Shown: one piece after another, positions 9,788 to 18,778 of the stretch
Layout of the letters: every line of letters starts with the position of its first letter
How positions within the stretch are numbered: the stretch's first letter is position 1
Source of the DNA: Paenibacillus agri
GTDB taxonomy: Bacteria; Bacillota; Bacilli; Paenibacillales; Paenibacillaceae
DNA length: 64,000 nt
Direction of reading: 5' to 3'
Assembly (NCBI RefSeq): GCF_013359945.1
Contig: NZ_JABWCS010000197.1
Location: 1 to 64,000 of the forward strand
Notes under the pieces: model-generated
Database searches by the model: none
The model's input: only the letters and a program-made list of their open reading frames with translations
What the model was told of the DNA's origin: nothing
Program-made: the position numbers and the translations under genes

Positions 9788-11053
9788 TTACTTAACAGCG
9801 TTAAGCTTGATCGTCTCATCAATGTTCTTCAGGTATTGCTCAGGCGTCTCGTTATTAATGAGATAACCTTGAGTTGTACTATATAGCTCCGTTACGATCG
9901 CACTTTGGAGCGTTGAAGACATCCAGTCATGAACTCGACCATTGTCGATAAAATCAAGGATAGGCTGTAAATATTGATCGCCATAGGTTGTACCCTTAAT
10001 GATGGAAGGTTCGCCAGATAGATCAGACCATTTCTGAGCAACCTCAGGTCGGGCAATATACTTTAAGAAGGTAAGCGCAGCTTCTTTTTCCTCAGGCTTT
10101 GCTTTTGCGGAGATGGACAAGGAAGCATTGACGCCTGATAAAGCTGTCGTTGTATCTACAGTATCATTGGGAAGCGGGAACGCACCGAATTTCAAATTAG
10201 GGTTAGCAAGCTTAATATTCCCACGACCGTATGAGCCAGAAATAATCATAGCGGCTTGACCATTAGCAAAGGCTTCCTGCATCATTTGAGCACTCACACC
10301 AAAAGCATCCTTATTAGCATACTGTGTTAGTTCTTTGAGCTTCTTAGCAAATTCCAAGAATACCTGATTGCCTTCCACTTGACCTTCGCCATTAGCCACT
10401 TTAACCATTTCTTCAACACCACCAGGTGCAAAAGCAATGTTCGTTGCTTGGAAGATATGACCTACATCCTTCAATGGAAGATAGAGTGGTGTAATGCCTT
10501 TGCTTTGGAATAGTTTGCAGGCTTCGATAAATTCAGCATAGGTGGTTGGGATGTTCACGTTATTTTGTTCGAATAGATCGATATTATAGTAGACTGCCAT
10601 GTAATTTCGAGCATACGGCAAAGAGTAGTATCCACCGTCATCTGCCGCAGTCATATCCAAATATTTTTCGTTAACATCTTTGATAAAGGGTTGATCGCTT
10701 AAGTTTTCGATGTAGCCATTTTTTACTTTTTCCTTAAATTGAAGCTGTGTAGGAAAATCAGTAAATAGGGGTGGAATATCATTTGTTGCAAAACGGGAGG
10801 TTAATACTTTAACCGGGTCAGGCACGGTATTCATATTAATTACGATATTCGGATTTTCCTTTGTAAAATCAGCGATAATTTCGTGATAAGCATTTTGTAT
10901 GGCTTCCTCACCCTGCTGCTGGAAAAACTCGATTTTAACAACATCACTCTTGCTTGCATTTCCGTTCTCTGCTGCGTCTTCCTTTCCGCATGCCGTCAGA
11001 ATAATGGACATTAATAACATAGCTGTAACAGATAGCTTTGCAGTTCTTTTCAT
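9788..11053 (-). CDS. ABC substrate-binding lipoprotein, CUT1 family
   Basis: A 421-residue extracellular binding protein. The signal peptide ends in the lipobox LTAC-G, with Cys22 as the lipidated residue. The mature part has the family 1 solute-binding fold: an IEFFQQQGEEAIQNAYHEII start, PYARNYMAVYYNIDLF hinge region near 145, and the late FPLPNDTVDTTTALSGVNASLSI. GGGAGAAAG lies ahead of the ATG. It delivers substrate to the permeases at 8775-9647 and 7927-8772. Neighbouring enzymes act on amides and sulfur compounds, so the ligand need not be a sugar. Confidence 0.93.
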   Translation of the reverse strand: MKRTAKLSVTAMLLMSIILTACGKEDAAENGNASKSDVVKIEFFQQQGEEAIQNAYHEIIADFTKENPNIVINMNTVPDPVKVLTSRFATNDIPPLFTDFPTQLQFKEKVKNGYIENLSDQPFIKDVNEKYLDMTAADDGGYYSLPYARNYMAVYYNIDLFEQNNVNIPTTYAEFIEACKLFQSKGITPLYLPLKDVGHIFQATNIAFAPGGVEEMVKVANGEGQVEGNQVFLEFAKKLKELTQYANKDAFGVSAQMMQEAFANGQAAMIISGSYGRGNIKLANPNLKFGAFPLPNDTVDTTTALSGVNASLSISAKAKPEEKEAALTFLKYIARPEVAQKWSDLSGEPSIIKGTTYGDQYLQPILDFIDNGRVHDWMSSTLQSAIVTELYSTTQGYLINNETPEQYLKNIDETIKLNAVK

Positions 11054-11068
11054 CTCTTTCTCCCCTAT

Positions 11069-11152
11069 CTATATAAGACGATTAAAATTCTCACTTAAGG
11101 CTTGGTCGTCACTACGGTGAATGTTTGGACTTCTGGTCGCTGTTGTCCCCAG
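11069..11152. repeat. Left-end fragment of the 260-bp MITE-like repeat (copy B)
   Basis: CTATATAAGACG at 11069-11080 matches the left terminal repeat of the copy at 12448-12708. The rest, including GGTCGTCACTACGGTGAA and CGCTGTTGTCCCCAG, is nearly identical to the first 90 bases of that copy. The similarity stops at 11152, just before the stop of the gene at 11158. Confidence 0.75.
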
Positions 11153-11157
11153 GGCAC

Positions 11158-12336
11158 TTACTTCCCTAATGCACGATTCGCTAAATTCGTAATGACAACA
11201 TCGTCCATTGGCGGATTATGAAGTCCTGCACGAACATCGCGATACATACGCTCCAGCGGGTAACTCTTAGAAAGGCTCAAGCCGCCTACAATTCTCATCG
11301 CGTGATCAACCACACGTAGTGCCGCATTGGTAGCAAGATGCTTGGCAACACCTAGCTCAATCTTCAAATTTTCGCGATTATCCTTTTCCTTATCCCAACG
11401 ATCTGCAGTATCATAAAGGAAGGTTCTTGCTGTAATTAAATCAAGTTCAATTTCTCCAATTAGACGCTTAATATTCGGCAGCTCAGCGATTGGGACTTGT
11501 AATGAATTAGGCTGATGGTTCGCTGCAAATGAAAGGGCGAAATCCCTGGCACCATGTGCAATTCCGAGATAACAAGCAGGAATATGCAGCATGTTACCGT
11601 CTGTTGGGACAGGCTTACGCAGCTGATCACTTGCTTTTCCACGAATGAGATATCGGTCCGGAACAAATACCTCTTTCATGGCAACATCATGACTGCCAGT
11701 GGAACGCATGCCCATCGTGTTCCATGTCTCCAGCACTTCAACGCCATCGCCAGCTTCTACGAGAAATGATCCTACAGTATCGGTATCTGACATCGTAGCT
11801 GCAATAATAAACTTGTTAAGAATCGGACTTAACGTACAGTACGATTTCTGACCCGTAATCCGCCAGCCACCCTCAACTTTAACGGCTGTCGTCTCAGGCT
11901 TACCACCACGGGTCGGACTGCCCATTGCTCGCTCACTTACCAGTTCGTTCAATACTAGCCCATCATTTACAACCTCAAGACATAGCTCACTAAAAAGCTC
12001 TTCTGGAATTGCACCTGATAGATGAAGCTGCTTCAATAAACCAATATGCCACCCGATTGCCAGTGCAGTGGAGCCGTCTCCTCTTGCCAGTCGCTCTTGA
12101 GAAAGAACCAGTTCGTAAATCGATGCTTCCTCTCCTCCATATTGCTTTGGTACGGTAAGAGCAAGGTATCCGCTATCTCTTAACTCATTAAAATTCTCAA
12201 AGGGAAATGTCCCTTCAAGATCATGCTTAGGAGCTCGCTCTGCAAAAATCCCTGCCAGCTGATCTGCTCTTGCTGCAATTTTTGCTTCCCGCTCATTTCG
12301 TATAAAACGATCTGAAGAATCAGAGTATGTCATCAT
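11158..12336 (-). CDS. Acyl-CoA-dehydrogenase-fold flavoprotein (YdbM/DszC-like)
   Basis: About 390 residues with the acyl-CoA dehydrogenase fold: an N-terminal helical domain (LTVPKQYGGEEAS near 68), a beta domain with WRITGQKSYCTLSP, and a C-terminal helical domain ending YPLERMYRDVRAGLHNPPMDD. That ending recalls the DszC/SfnB branch, which oxygenates sulfur compounds, and B. subtilis YdbM, which I recall as belonging to the cysteine-control (CymR) regulon. The classic catalytic Glu cannot be assigned with confidence. The ATG at 12336 has AAGG upstream; earlier codons lack a better site. It lies between yesN and the first ABC system. A flavin-dependent oxidation step on the imported compound is the likely role. 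Confidence 0.82.
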   Translation of the reverse strand: MMTYSDSSDRFIRNEREAKIAARADQLAGIFAERAPKHDLEGTFPFENFNELRDSGYLALTVPKQYGGEEASIYELVLSQERLARGDGSTALAIGWHIGLLKQLHLSGAIPEELFSELCLEVVNDGLVLNELVSERAMGSPTRGGKPETTAVKVEGGWRITGQKSYCTLSPILNKFIIAATMSDTDTVGSFLVEAGDGVEVLETWNTMGMRSTGSHDVAMKEVFVPDRYLIRGKASDQLRKPVPTDGNMLHIPACYLGIAHGARDFALSFAANHQPNSLQVPIAELPNIKRLIGEIELDLITARTFLYDTADRWDKEKDNRENLKIELGVAKHLATNAALRVVDHAMRIVGGLSLSKSYPLERMYRDVRAGLHNPPMDDVVITNLANRALGK

Positions 12337-12447
12337 TAACAACTGCCTTTCTCATAATCCATAGTGGTTTACTTCGTTTAATAGTAATGTTATTTCCTTA
12401 AAAATTGAATATAAAAAATCCGAGTTTTTTATTGTAAAAAGCCGTAA

Positions 12448-12708
12448 TATATAAGACGAACTTTAGCTTAAGCTCTCCACTTAAATTTCGGTCGTCACTA
12501 CGGTGAATATTTGGACTTCCGGTCGCTGTTGTCCCCAGATTTCTTCGATTAAACCGCTTCTAGCGGTTGAAATCTGGGCAACTTATGCTTTCGATGCGAG
12601 CTTTCCTTCGGAAAGCTTTTAGGCGATCGCTTTCGCTCCTACAGTTCCAACCATTCCCCTTCGTTCCTTCTCGCTTTTTTGTTACTTTCTTTTGTTCATC
12701 TTATATAG
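12448..12708. repeat. MITE-like repeat, full copy A
   Basis: The element is bounded by TATATAAGACGAAC (left) and GTTCATCTTATATA (right), which are near-perfect inverted repeats. Inside, CCCAGATTTC and GAAATCTGGG (12534-12543 and 12569-12578) enclose AACCGCT-TCT-AGCGGTT. A second hairpin is AGCTTTCC-TTC-GGAAAGCT (12599-12617). No coding frame or transposase is present. The right end supplies the last codons of the response regulator gene, which ends at 12696. Other copies lie at 11069, 22201, 31302 and 31879. Confidence 0.8.
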
Positions 12709-13772
12709 CTGTCCGCTAAATGCTGTTTACGATATTCATTGGGTGTAAATCCATAAAATTTCTTGAACACATTGGAAAAATACTGCGGATCTTGCTCAAA
12801 TCCACATTGTTCAGCTACTTCATATATTTTCAATGTAGGATGTAAAAGCAATAGCTCCTTCGCCTTCTTCATGCGAACAGAGGTCAAGAACTGAGTGTAT
12901 TTCTCTCCTGTATCTTGTCGAAACAGCTTACCCAAATACTCAGAGTTAAGAAATAAATAATGCTGCGCCAGCCATTGCAAAGAAAGCTGTCCATTCTGAA
13001 TATGCTGGATCGTTAATTGCTTTATTTTTATAACCAGCATCGCCTTCTTATCAATCTTACGGTAATGATAGCTTGTATACAGCTTGCCTAACTCCTTCTG
13101 GAACGCTTGTATATCTTGCCCCCCTACAACTGTAGCTGCTGTACTAATGCCATGTTCTGATTTCAACTGATTGCGTATGTAGGACAGGACATGATTATTA
13201 TTGTCTTGAATGGTAAGTAAGGATAACCCCTTACTTAATAATTGCTCGATCCATGATCTCGATATCTTCATTAATTGGGCTTCATCACCATCAACAATCG
13301 CCTGGAGCAAATCACTAGGGATAGAGGAAGAAAGGATTCCTTGATTTTGGGGCATGCTTGAAGCAATGTTGCCCGCAGCATTACTACGAATAACATCTAC
13401 CTCGCCCTTAGACCACTGCAAAGCCTCAGTAATCTCATGCTCATCACTTGGCTTTAGTAAATACCGTCGCACCCCAAAACGCATCGCCTGAGTAGCCAGT
13501 TCAAACTCTCCGAATCCTGACAATACAATAAAGACAATCTGGGAAGAAATCTTTGAGCCCTGCTCAATTAATTGAAGTCCGTCAATAATAGGCATTTTAA
13601 TATCCGTAATGACTACATCCGGCTGGAGCTCTTGAATCTTCTCTAATGCCTGCTGTCCATTAATAGCTGTCCCTACCAACTCCATACCAAGGGTAATCCA
13701 GTCTATGGCTTCTGCAATTCCTTCTCTTGCCATCCGTTCATCATCGACGATTAATACCCGATAGCTAGACAT
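12696..13772 (-). CDS. YesN-type response regulator (REC + AraC HTH)
   Basis: A 358-residue regulator. The receiver domain starts YRVLIVDDERMAREGI, and the phosphorylated aspartate lies in VVITDIKMPIID (about residue 56). The C-terminal AraC HTH covers about 250-350, with LYLQWLAQHYLFLNSEYLGKLF-type first helix pair and KIYEVAEQCGFEQDPQYFSNVFKKFYGFTPNEYR second pair. Its start overlaps the kinase gene by eight bases and has GGAGGG upstream. Its last codons and stop lie inside the right end of repeat copy A. Probable targets are the two flanking ABC transporter gene sets. Confidence 0.93.
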   Translation of the reverse strand: MSSYRVLIVDDERMAREGIAEAIDWITLGMELVGTAINGQQALEKIQELQPDVVITDIKMPIIDGLQLIEQGSKISSQIVFIVLSGFGEFELATQAMRFGVRRYLLKPSDEHEITEALQWSKGEVDVIRSNAAGNIASSMPQNQGILSSSIPSDLLQAIVDGDEAQLMKISRSWIEQLLSKGLSLLTIQDNNNHVLSYIRNQLKSEHGISTAATVVGGQDIQAFQKELGKLYTSYHYRKIDKKAMLVIKIKQLTIQHIQNGQLSLQWLAQHYLFLNSEYLGKLFRQDTGEKYTQFLTSVRMKKAKELLLLHPTLKIYEVAEQCGFEQDPQYFSNVFKKFYGFTPNEYRKQHLADSYIR

Positions 13773-15486
13773 GACTATTTCCCTCCTTCAATAAAACAGG
13801 AATTGTAATTCGAATAATGGTTCCTTGATCCATGCCTTCCAAAATCCCAATACCATAGGGCTCTCCGTACAGTAATCGCAAACGCTCATGAATGCTTCTT
13901 AGTCCAATGCCCTCTCCCGGGCCTTGCTCTAAATAATGCGTGTCCATCCCTGGACCTTGATCCGCAATCCAAATCTCTAATTGCTCGCCAAAACGCTCCC
14001 CGCTAATCGTAATGTGACACTCTCCTGTTAATTCATCAATACCGTACTTTATAGCATTTTCAACGATAGGCTGGAGGATGATTGCAGGAATATAACAGCT
14101 GTTTAAATCATCAGGGATATTGATTTCACATTGCAGCCGTTCTTCAAAACGATATTTCTGAATGAGTAAATAGTTATGTACATGCTGAATTTCTTCCTGT
14201 AACATGACCATTTCCTTTCGGCTTGTTGTGCTTCGCAACATATCACCCAAAGCTTTAACCATACTGGAGATGCGCTCTTGTCCCTGTCTGCGTGCCAGCC
14301 AGTTAATAGAATCTAACGTATTGTACAGAAAATGAGGATTCAGCTTCGCCTTCAGTGCTTCATACTGAGACTCCTTGATATGGATTTGTTTGATGTAATT
14401 ATCCTTAATTAAGCGGTCTAATGAGGCGGTCATTTTGTCAAAGCTATTCGTTAACCATCCGATTTCATCCCTATTCCTCACAGGCTCTTCTCGATAAGTG
14501 GCAAAATCACCTTGCTCTACCTTGCTCATCCGAACAGCCAGCGTCTCCAAGGGACGTGTAATGCTTCTTGCAAAAATTAAGCCGATCCACACAAGCGAGA
14601 TCAGAATGAGCGTATATAAAAGCAGTAGGATTTTCTTCATCAAAATAGCTTTCTGAAATAACGATTCATAAGGTACCAGATTCACCAATGTCCAACCTGT
14701 AAAGCTCATTGTAGATAAGGTACTTAAATACTTATGACGATTTAACGTGACCATCTCATAGCGCTCACCTGAGCGTTCATTCTGTATTAAAGAGCTTGGC
14801 ATCGGCTTAGCTTTCCACTGCTCATCATTCCAATAGATTGGGGTATGATCTTCATAGATGAGCAACTTATTATTGGAGGATGACGGATTGGAGCCCATGG
14901 ATTCAATCAAATCATCCGCATTCACCCGAACAATTAACGTTCCTAACGATGGAAAATCCATACTCTTCACTCCCCTTATTTCCCTTAAGGAAGTAAAAAT
15001 CTTGGAATCTCTTTCCCCACCCTTCCACAGACTGCCCCCTTCCTTCTGAGCGGCCATTGCAATAAATTGCTTACTATAAGCTGGTGCAGTCTCATCCTTG
15101 GTTGTGCCCAGCCAGTAACCCTTGCCCCAATAATCAATAATCGCCACAGAGCGAATCGGATAATTAAAAAAACGGTAGGATAACAGCTTCTCTTCCATCG
15201 CATGAATCGCATAATAGGTTTCGCGACTATTCTTGCTCTGCTTGATCTTCTCCAGCCCTTGCTGAATGTCAGCGTCACTTGCGATCGATTGTGTCATTCG
15301 GTCAATGGCGGCTAGCTTGTCCTCAATTCGCTCTGAATACAAATATAGCTTTTCACTAGTTTGTTCATAGACAAGCTGTTCATATAACTTATGCATATTT
15401 TGTACATATAAAAGGCTGATGCCACTCGTCAGTAGAACACCGATCAATACAAACAACACCAGCTTATGCCTGATTCTTATTTTCAT
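13765..15486 (-). CDS. YesM-type sensor histidine kinase
   Basis: A 573-residue membrane kinase: membrane segment at about 12-30, an extracellular dCache-like sensor region to about 280, a second segment near 285-305, a HAMP domain (SITRPLETLAVRMSKVEQGD), the His_kinase domain with the phosphorylated histidine in LNPHFLYNTLDSINWL, and an ATPase domain with VENAIKYGID and DQGPGMD. It pairs with the regulator that overlaps its 3' end. Such pairs in Paenibacillus usually sit beside the CUT1 transporter they control. Confidence 0.93.
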   Translation of the reverse strand: MKIRIRHKLVLFVLIGVLLTSGISLLYVQNMHKLYEQLVYEQTSEKLYLYSERIEDKLAAIDRMTQSIASDADIQQGLEKIKQSKNSRETYYAIHAMEEKLLSYRFFNYPIRSVAIIDYWGKGYWLGTTKDETAPAYSKQFIAMAAQKEGGSLWKGGERDSKIFTSLREIRGVKSMDFPSLGTLIVRVNADDLIESMGSNPSSSNNKLLIYEDHTPIYWNDEQWKAKPMPSSLIQNERSGERYEMVTLNRHKYLSTLSTMSFTGWTLVNLVPYESLFQKAILMKKILLLLYTLILISLVWIGLIFARSITRPLETLAVRMSKVEQGDFATYREEPVRNRDEIGWLTNSFDKMTASLDRLIKDNYIKQIHIKESQYEALKAKLNPHFLYNTLDSINWLARRQGQERISSMVKALGDMLRSTTSRKEMVMLQEEIQHVHNYLLIQKYRFEERLQCEINIPDDLNSCYIPAIILQPIVENAIKYGIDELTGECHITISGERFGEQLEIWIADQGPGMDTHYLEQGPGEGIGLRSIHERLRLLYGEPYGIGILEGMDQGTIIRITIPVLLKEGNSHV

Positions 15487-15546
15487 TCTGAATTCTCCCC
15501 TTGCCCCGTCTAACCGCTTCTATCGTATCCCGGAGACAATGCTCTA

Positions 15547-15596
15547 ATAAAAAATACTCTATATTCCCTAGTAAAACAATAAGGGAATAAGAGTAT
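15547..15596 (-). terminator. Terminator between rhodanese and sensor kinase genes
   Basis: On the minus strand ATACTCT-T-ATTCCCT pairs with AGGGAAT-AT-AGAGTAT, followed by TTTTTATT. It separates the second ABC/monooxygenase operon from yesMN. A weak promoter, TTGATT-N17-TAAAGT, lies upstream near 15650-15680, so the hairpin could also act as a leader attenuator for yesMN. Confidence 0.75.
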
Positions 15597-15706
15597 AGTT
15601 GTTGGGAATATCGAAGTTTTCTAAATTTCTGACGATCTGAGACGCGGACTTTATGGGCTATATTAAAATAAATCAAGATTATCGATGATATATAAACGTT
15701 GATTTT

Positions 15707-16552
15707 TTAGCTTCTACCAACTAACTCAATCTCCGTAAACTCATCGTTCCCCCATTCCTCCCAGGATCCCTCATACGGGCGGATATCGGGATATCCAAGT
15801 AAACGTAACACAAAATAGGTATGTGCCCCGCGTTGGTTGGTTTGGCAATAAGGGATAATGATTCGCTCCCGCTGAAGACCGGCTTCGGCAAACTCTCTTT
15901 CCAAGGTGGAGTTATCCTTAAACCGGGTAACTCCCCTCTCGTCTGTTTCCTGGAGTGCGTCACGCCATTCTTTATGAATCGCACCAGGAATACGCCCTCC
16001 TCTTCTATTGTTACGCTGATCCTCACCGGTATACTCCAAGATGTTACGTGTATCAAGCAGAATAACATTCTGTAGTCCTGCCTGAAGTTCCTCTTTGGAA
16101 GTAATGAGCAGCGGGTTAGCGTTTAGACTTATTGAACTCTCTCTGCGAGGTGACGGCTGATCACTAGAGACCTCATAACCTTCTGCCGTCCATGCCGCAA
16201 AGCCGCCATTAAGAAGCTTCAATTGATCTCGCAGCCCGTAATACTCAAGAACATAAAAGGCACGTGTGGCAAGCACATTATTACCTTCGTCATAAATTAC
16301 AATCGTTGACTCATTGGTGATCCCGAAGCCTTCTAACAATTGTTGTACCTGCTCTTTAGGAACAATCGATTTTTGAACAGGTTCTTTTAATGCTTTGACA
16401 TTCAGCCAGTAAGCACCCGGAATATGCGAAATTTCGTAGTTATTGGCTCTAGCATCAAGCAGGATCAAATCTGGCCCGCCTCTATGCTCTTCCAGCCATT
16501 CGCTATCTACAAGCAGATGACCGTTAGGATATGATGAATGTTGATCCGTCAA
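15707..16552 (-). CDS. Two-domain rhodanese-type sulfurtransferase
   Basis: A 281-residue protein with two rhodanese domains. The first (about 10-128) contains LLDARANNYEISHIPGAYWL and lacks a catalytic cysteine. The second (about 150-275) has VILLDTRNILEY and the active-site loop PYCQTNQRGAHT with Cys236. It would move sulfane sulfur to a thiophilic acceptor. A TTG start at 16552 fits GGGGAG nine bases upstream. It lies 22 bases behind a flavin monooxygenase gene, which links it to release of sulfur from an imported compound. Confidence 0.92.
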   Translation of the reverse strand: MTDQHSSYPNGHLLVDSEWLEEHRGGPDLILLDARANNYEISHIPGAYWLNVKALKEPVQKSIVPKEQVQQLLEGFGITNESTIVIYDEGNNVLATRAFYVLEYYGLRDQLKLLNGGFAAWTAEGYEVSSDQPSPRRESSISLNANPLLITSKEELQAGLQNVILLDTRNILEYTGEDQRNNRRGGRIPGAIHKEWRDALQETDERGVTRFKDNSTLEREFAEAGLQRERIIIPYCQTNQRGAHTYFVLRLLGYPDIRPYEGSWEEWGNDEFTEIELVGRS

Positions 16553-16574
16553 AATAACAAACTCCCCTCTACAA

Positions 16575-17894
16575 TTAAAGTGGCTCGAAGCCTAAATTCT
16601 CCCTTAGCGTGTGCCCTGTATAGCTTGTTGGAAATAAGCCACGGCGTTGTAATTCAGGAACAACCAGATCAAGGAACGCTTCTGCTCCCCCGCTTGCCAG
16701 CTCAGGCATAACTGTAAAGCCATCGGCAGCACCACTTATAAACCATTCCTCCATAGTATCAGCTATTTGCTTTGGCGTCCCTGCTATGTTCAGCTGACCA
16801 TGCCCAACCCAATGCTTCTCAAGGAGTTCCCGAAGGGTTACCGTCTGATTATTCACTACTTTTTGCACCATTTGATAAAAGGATTGATATGCGTTTCCTC
16901 CACTTCTATCCGGTAGCTCGGGGAACGGCTCATCCAGTGGATATCCCGAGAAATCAATGCCAAGCAGGTTGGATAATGACATAACCGCTCTTTTAATAGG
17001 TGCGAGCTGCTGAAGCTCCGTAGCGATTTTAAGCGCATCTTCTTCATTTTCAGAGACGATGACATGAAGGGCTGGCAGGATCTTAATCTGCTCGGGGGAT
17101 CGTCCAGCTGCTATGGCTCTATCTTTAATGTTTTTGTAAAAGATACGTGCATCCTCAATGGACTGCTGAATCGTGAACAGTAATTCTGCAAACCCAGCAG
17201 CAAGATTTCTACCGTCCTCAGAGGCGCCAGCTTGGATCAGAAGAGGTCTGCCTTGAGGTGAGCGCATAAGGTTTAATGCTCCGCGTACGGAATAGAACTT
17301 CCCCTCATGGTGGATCTCGTGTACCTTATCGACCTGCGCATACACCCCTGATTCTTTATCCTGCACAAGCGCGTCAGATTCCCAGCTATTCCATAGCTTT
17401 AAGGCCACCTCTGTAAATTCACGGGCACGCTCATAGCGTTCCGCATGAGGGGGTAATTCCGATAGTCCAAAATTAAACGCTGTTCGCTCAACCCCCGTCG
17501 TTACAATGTTCCAGCCCGCTCGCCCCCCACTAATATGGTCCAGCGATGACAATAATCTAGCTAAATTATAAGGCTCGTTGAACGTAGTGGATACAGTAGC
17601 GATTAAACCAATCCGTTCCGTTACAGTTGCGATTGACGAAAGTAAGGTCAGAGGCTCAAACCCAAAAATCGGACTATATTGCACCGCTGTAGCTTCAATG
17701 GATAGACCATCTGCAATAAAAAGCGAGTCGATGCGAGCCGCTTCAGCTTTTTGAGCAATGCGAAGATACTGCTTGATGTCGTGAATATCTTTTAACTGTG
17801 TGCTCTCATGGCGCCATGCGCCTTTGTGGGAACCAGAATTTTGGAGAGCCAGGTTTAATATCATTCTACGACTTTGTTCGCTCATCGTTATCAC
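16575..17894 (-). CDS. LLM-class FMN-dependent monooxygenase (NtaA/DszA/YxeK type)
   Basis: About 439 residues of the bacterial-luciferase-like fold. The start MILNLALQNSGSHKGAWRH and segments IATVSTTFNEPYNLARLLSSLDHISGGRAGWNIVTT, RSPQGRPLLIQAGASEDGR and GTPKQIADTMEEWF are those of the NtaA/SnaA/SoxA/DszA group, which use reduced FMN to cleave C-S, C-N or related bonds. B. subtilis YxeK, which breaks N-acetyl-S-(2-succino)cysteine, is in this group. No flavin reductase gene is nearby, so reduced FMN must come from a housekeeping reductase. The start is the GTG at 17894 or the ATG nine bases in; both have a usable ribosome site. Confidence 0.93.
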   Translation of the reverse strand: MITMSEQSRRMILNLALQNSGSHKGAWRHESTQLKDIHDIKQYLRIAQKAEAARIDSLFIADGLSIEATAVQYSPIFGFEPLTLLSSIATVTERIGLIATVSTTFNEPYNLARLLSSLDHISGGRAGWNIVTTGVERTAFNFGLSELPPHAERYERAREFTEVALKLWNSWESDALVQDKESGVYAQVDKVHEIHHEGKFYSVRGALNLMRSPQGRPLLIQAGASEDGRNLAAGFAELLFTIQQSIEDARIFYKNIKDRAIAAGRSPEQIKILPALHVIVSENEEDALKIATELQQLAPIKRAVMSLSNLLGIDFSGYPLDEPFPELPDRSGGNAYQSFYQMVQKVVNNQTVTLRELLEKHWVGHGQLNIAGTPKQIADTMEEWFISGAADGFTVMPELASGGAEAFLDLVVPELQRRGLFPTSYTGHTLRENLGFEPL

Positions 17895-17905
17895 CTTTAC
17901 TCCTC

Positions 17906-18763
17906 TTATTTCATACCACTTAGTGCGATACCACGTATAATTTGCTTTTGAAAAATAAGGAATAACAAGATCAGCGGCGCAATTGAAATCGTTGTTCCAG
18001 CCATAATCAGAATCCAGTTACTTGTATCCTTGAGCTCACTGGAGAAATAAACAATCCCGACAGGCAATGTGAACTTCTCTTCCGTTTGTAGCACGATCAG
18101 CGGCCAAATGAACTGGTTCCAGTTTCCAATAAACGTGAGAATGATTAGGGTAACGATAGCAGGCTTTACGAGAGGAATCGCTATATTAAGCAGAATACGC
18201 CACTCATTAAGACCATCGATGCGGGCGGCATCCAGCAGCTCAGAGGGGATAGAGTCCATAAATTGCCTCATAAGAAAGATCCCAAAGGCTGTAATAATAC
18301 TAGGGAACAACACACCCCAATTGGTATCTGACCATCCAAACTCGTTGGCAATCAAATACCATGGAATAATAAGCATTTCCGTTGGCACCATAATCGTGCT
18401 AATGATGATAAGAAAAATAACCTGCTTGCCGATAAAAGAAAATTTGGCGAGTACGTAGCCTGCTGCTGTATCAAAAATAACAACCGTGGCGGTTCCAATT
18501 AAAGAAATAATAAGTGTATTTTTGATCCAGTCGCCAAACGGAGCCTTTTTAAAAATCGTAGCATAGTTATCGAATGTTATGGTCTCTGGGATCAGGCTCA
18601 AGTTATATACATCCTGCGGAATTTTAAAAGAAGTAGCGACCATCCATAAAAAAGGAAACAGCATAATCCCGACACCGATAATGAGCAATAAGTAAATGAG
18701 TGCCGTATGAAGCTTCTTAACGGGTAATCTCTTGCTACCTTGGACTTCCCTTGCTGAGCTCAT
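17906..18763 (-). CDS. CUT1-type ABC permease (MalG-like), second system
   Basis: A 285-residue permease with six membrane segments; the EAA loop is ELLDAARIDGLNEWRILLNIAIPLVKP (about 178-204) and the C-terminus is QKQIIRGIALSGMK. AGGAGGA precedes the ATG. It lies 11 bases upstream of the monooxygenase gene and 15 after its partner permease. The ATPase must again be supplied from elsewhere. Confidence 0.93.
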   Translation of the reverse strand: MSSAREVQGSKRLPVKKLHTALIYLLLIIGVGIMLFPFLWMVATSFKIPQDVYNLSLIPETITFDNYATIFKKAPFGDWIKNTLIISLIGTATVVIFDTAAGYVLAKFSFIGKQVIFLIIISTIMVPTEMLIIPWYLIANEFGWSDTNWGVLFPSIITAFGIFLMRQFMDSIPSELLDAARIDGLNEWRILLNIAIPLVKPAIVTLIILTFIGNWNQFIWPLIVLQTEEKFTLPVGIVYFSSELKDTSNWILIMAGTTISIAPLILLFLIFQKQIIRGIALSGMK

Positions 18764-18778
18764 TGGAGCGTCCTCCTA

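Noticed and set aside
11069-12708. Possible CRISPR or tandem array because of the repeated segments
   Set aside because: The copies are single, far apart, about 260 bp long with terminal inverted repeats, and have no regular spacers.
15464-15676. A 70-codon frame upstream of the sensor kinase
   Set aside because: It runs through the terminator hairpin at 15547-15596 and into yesM in another frame, with no ribosome site.
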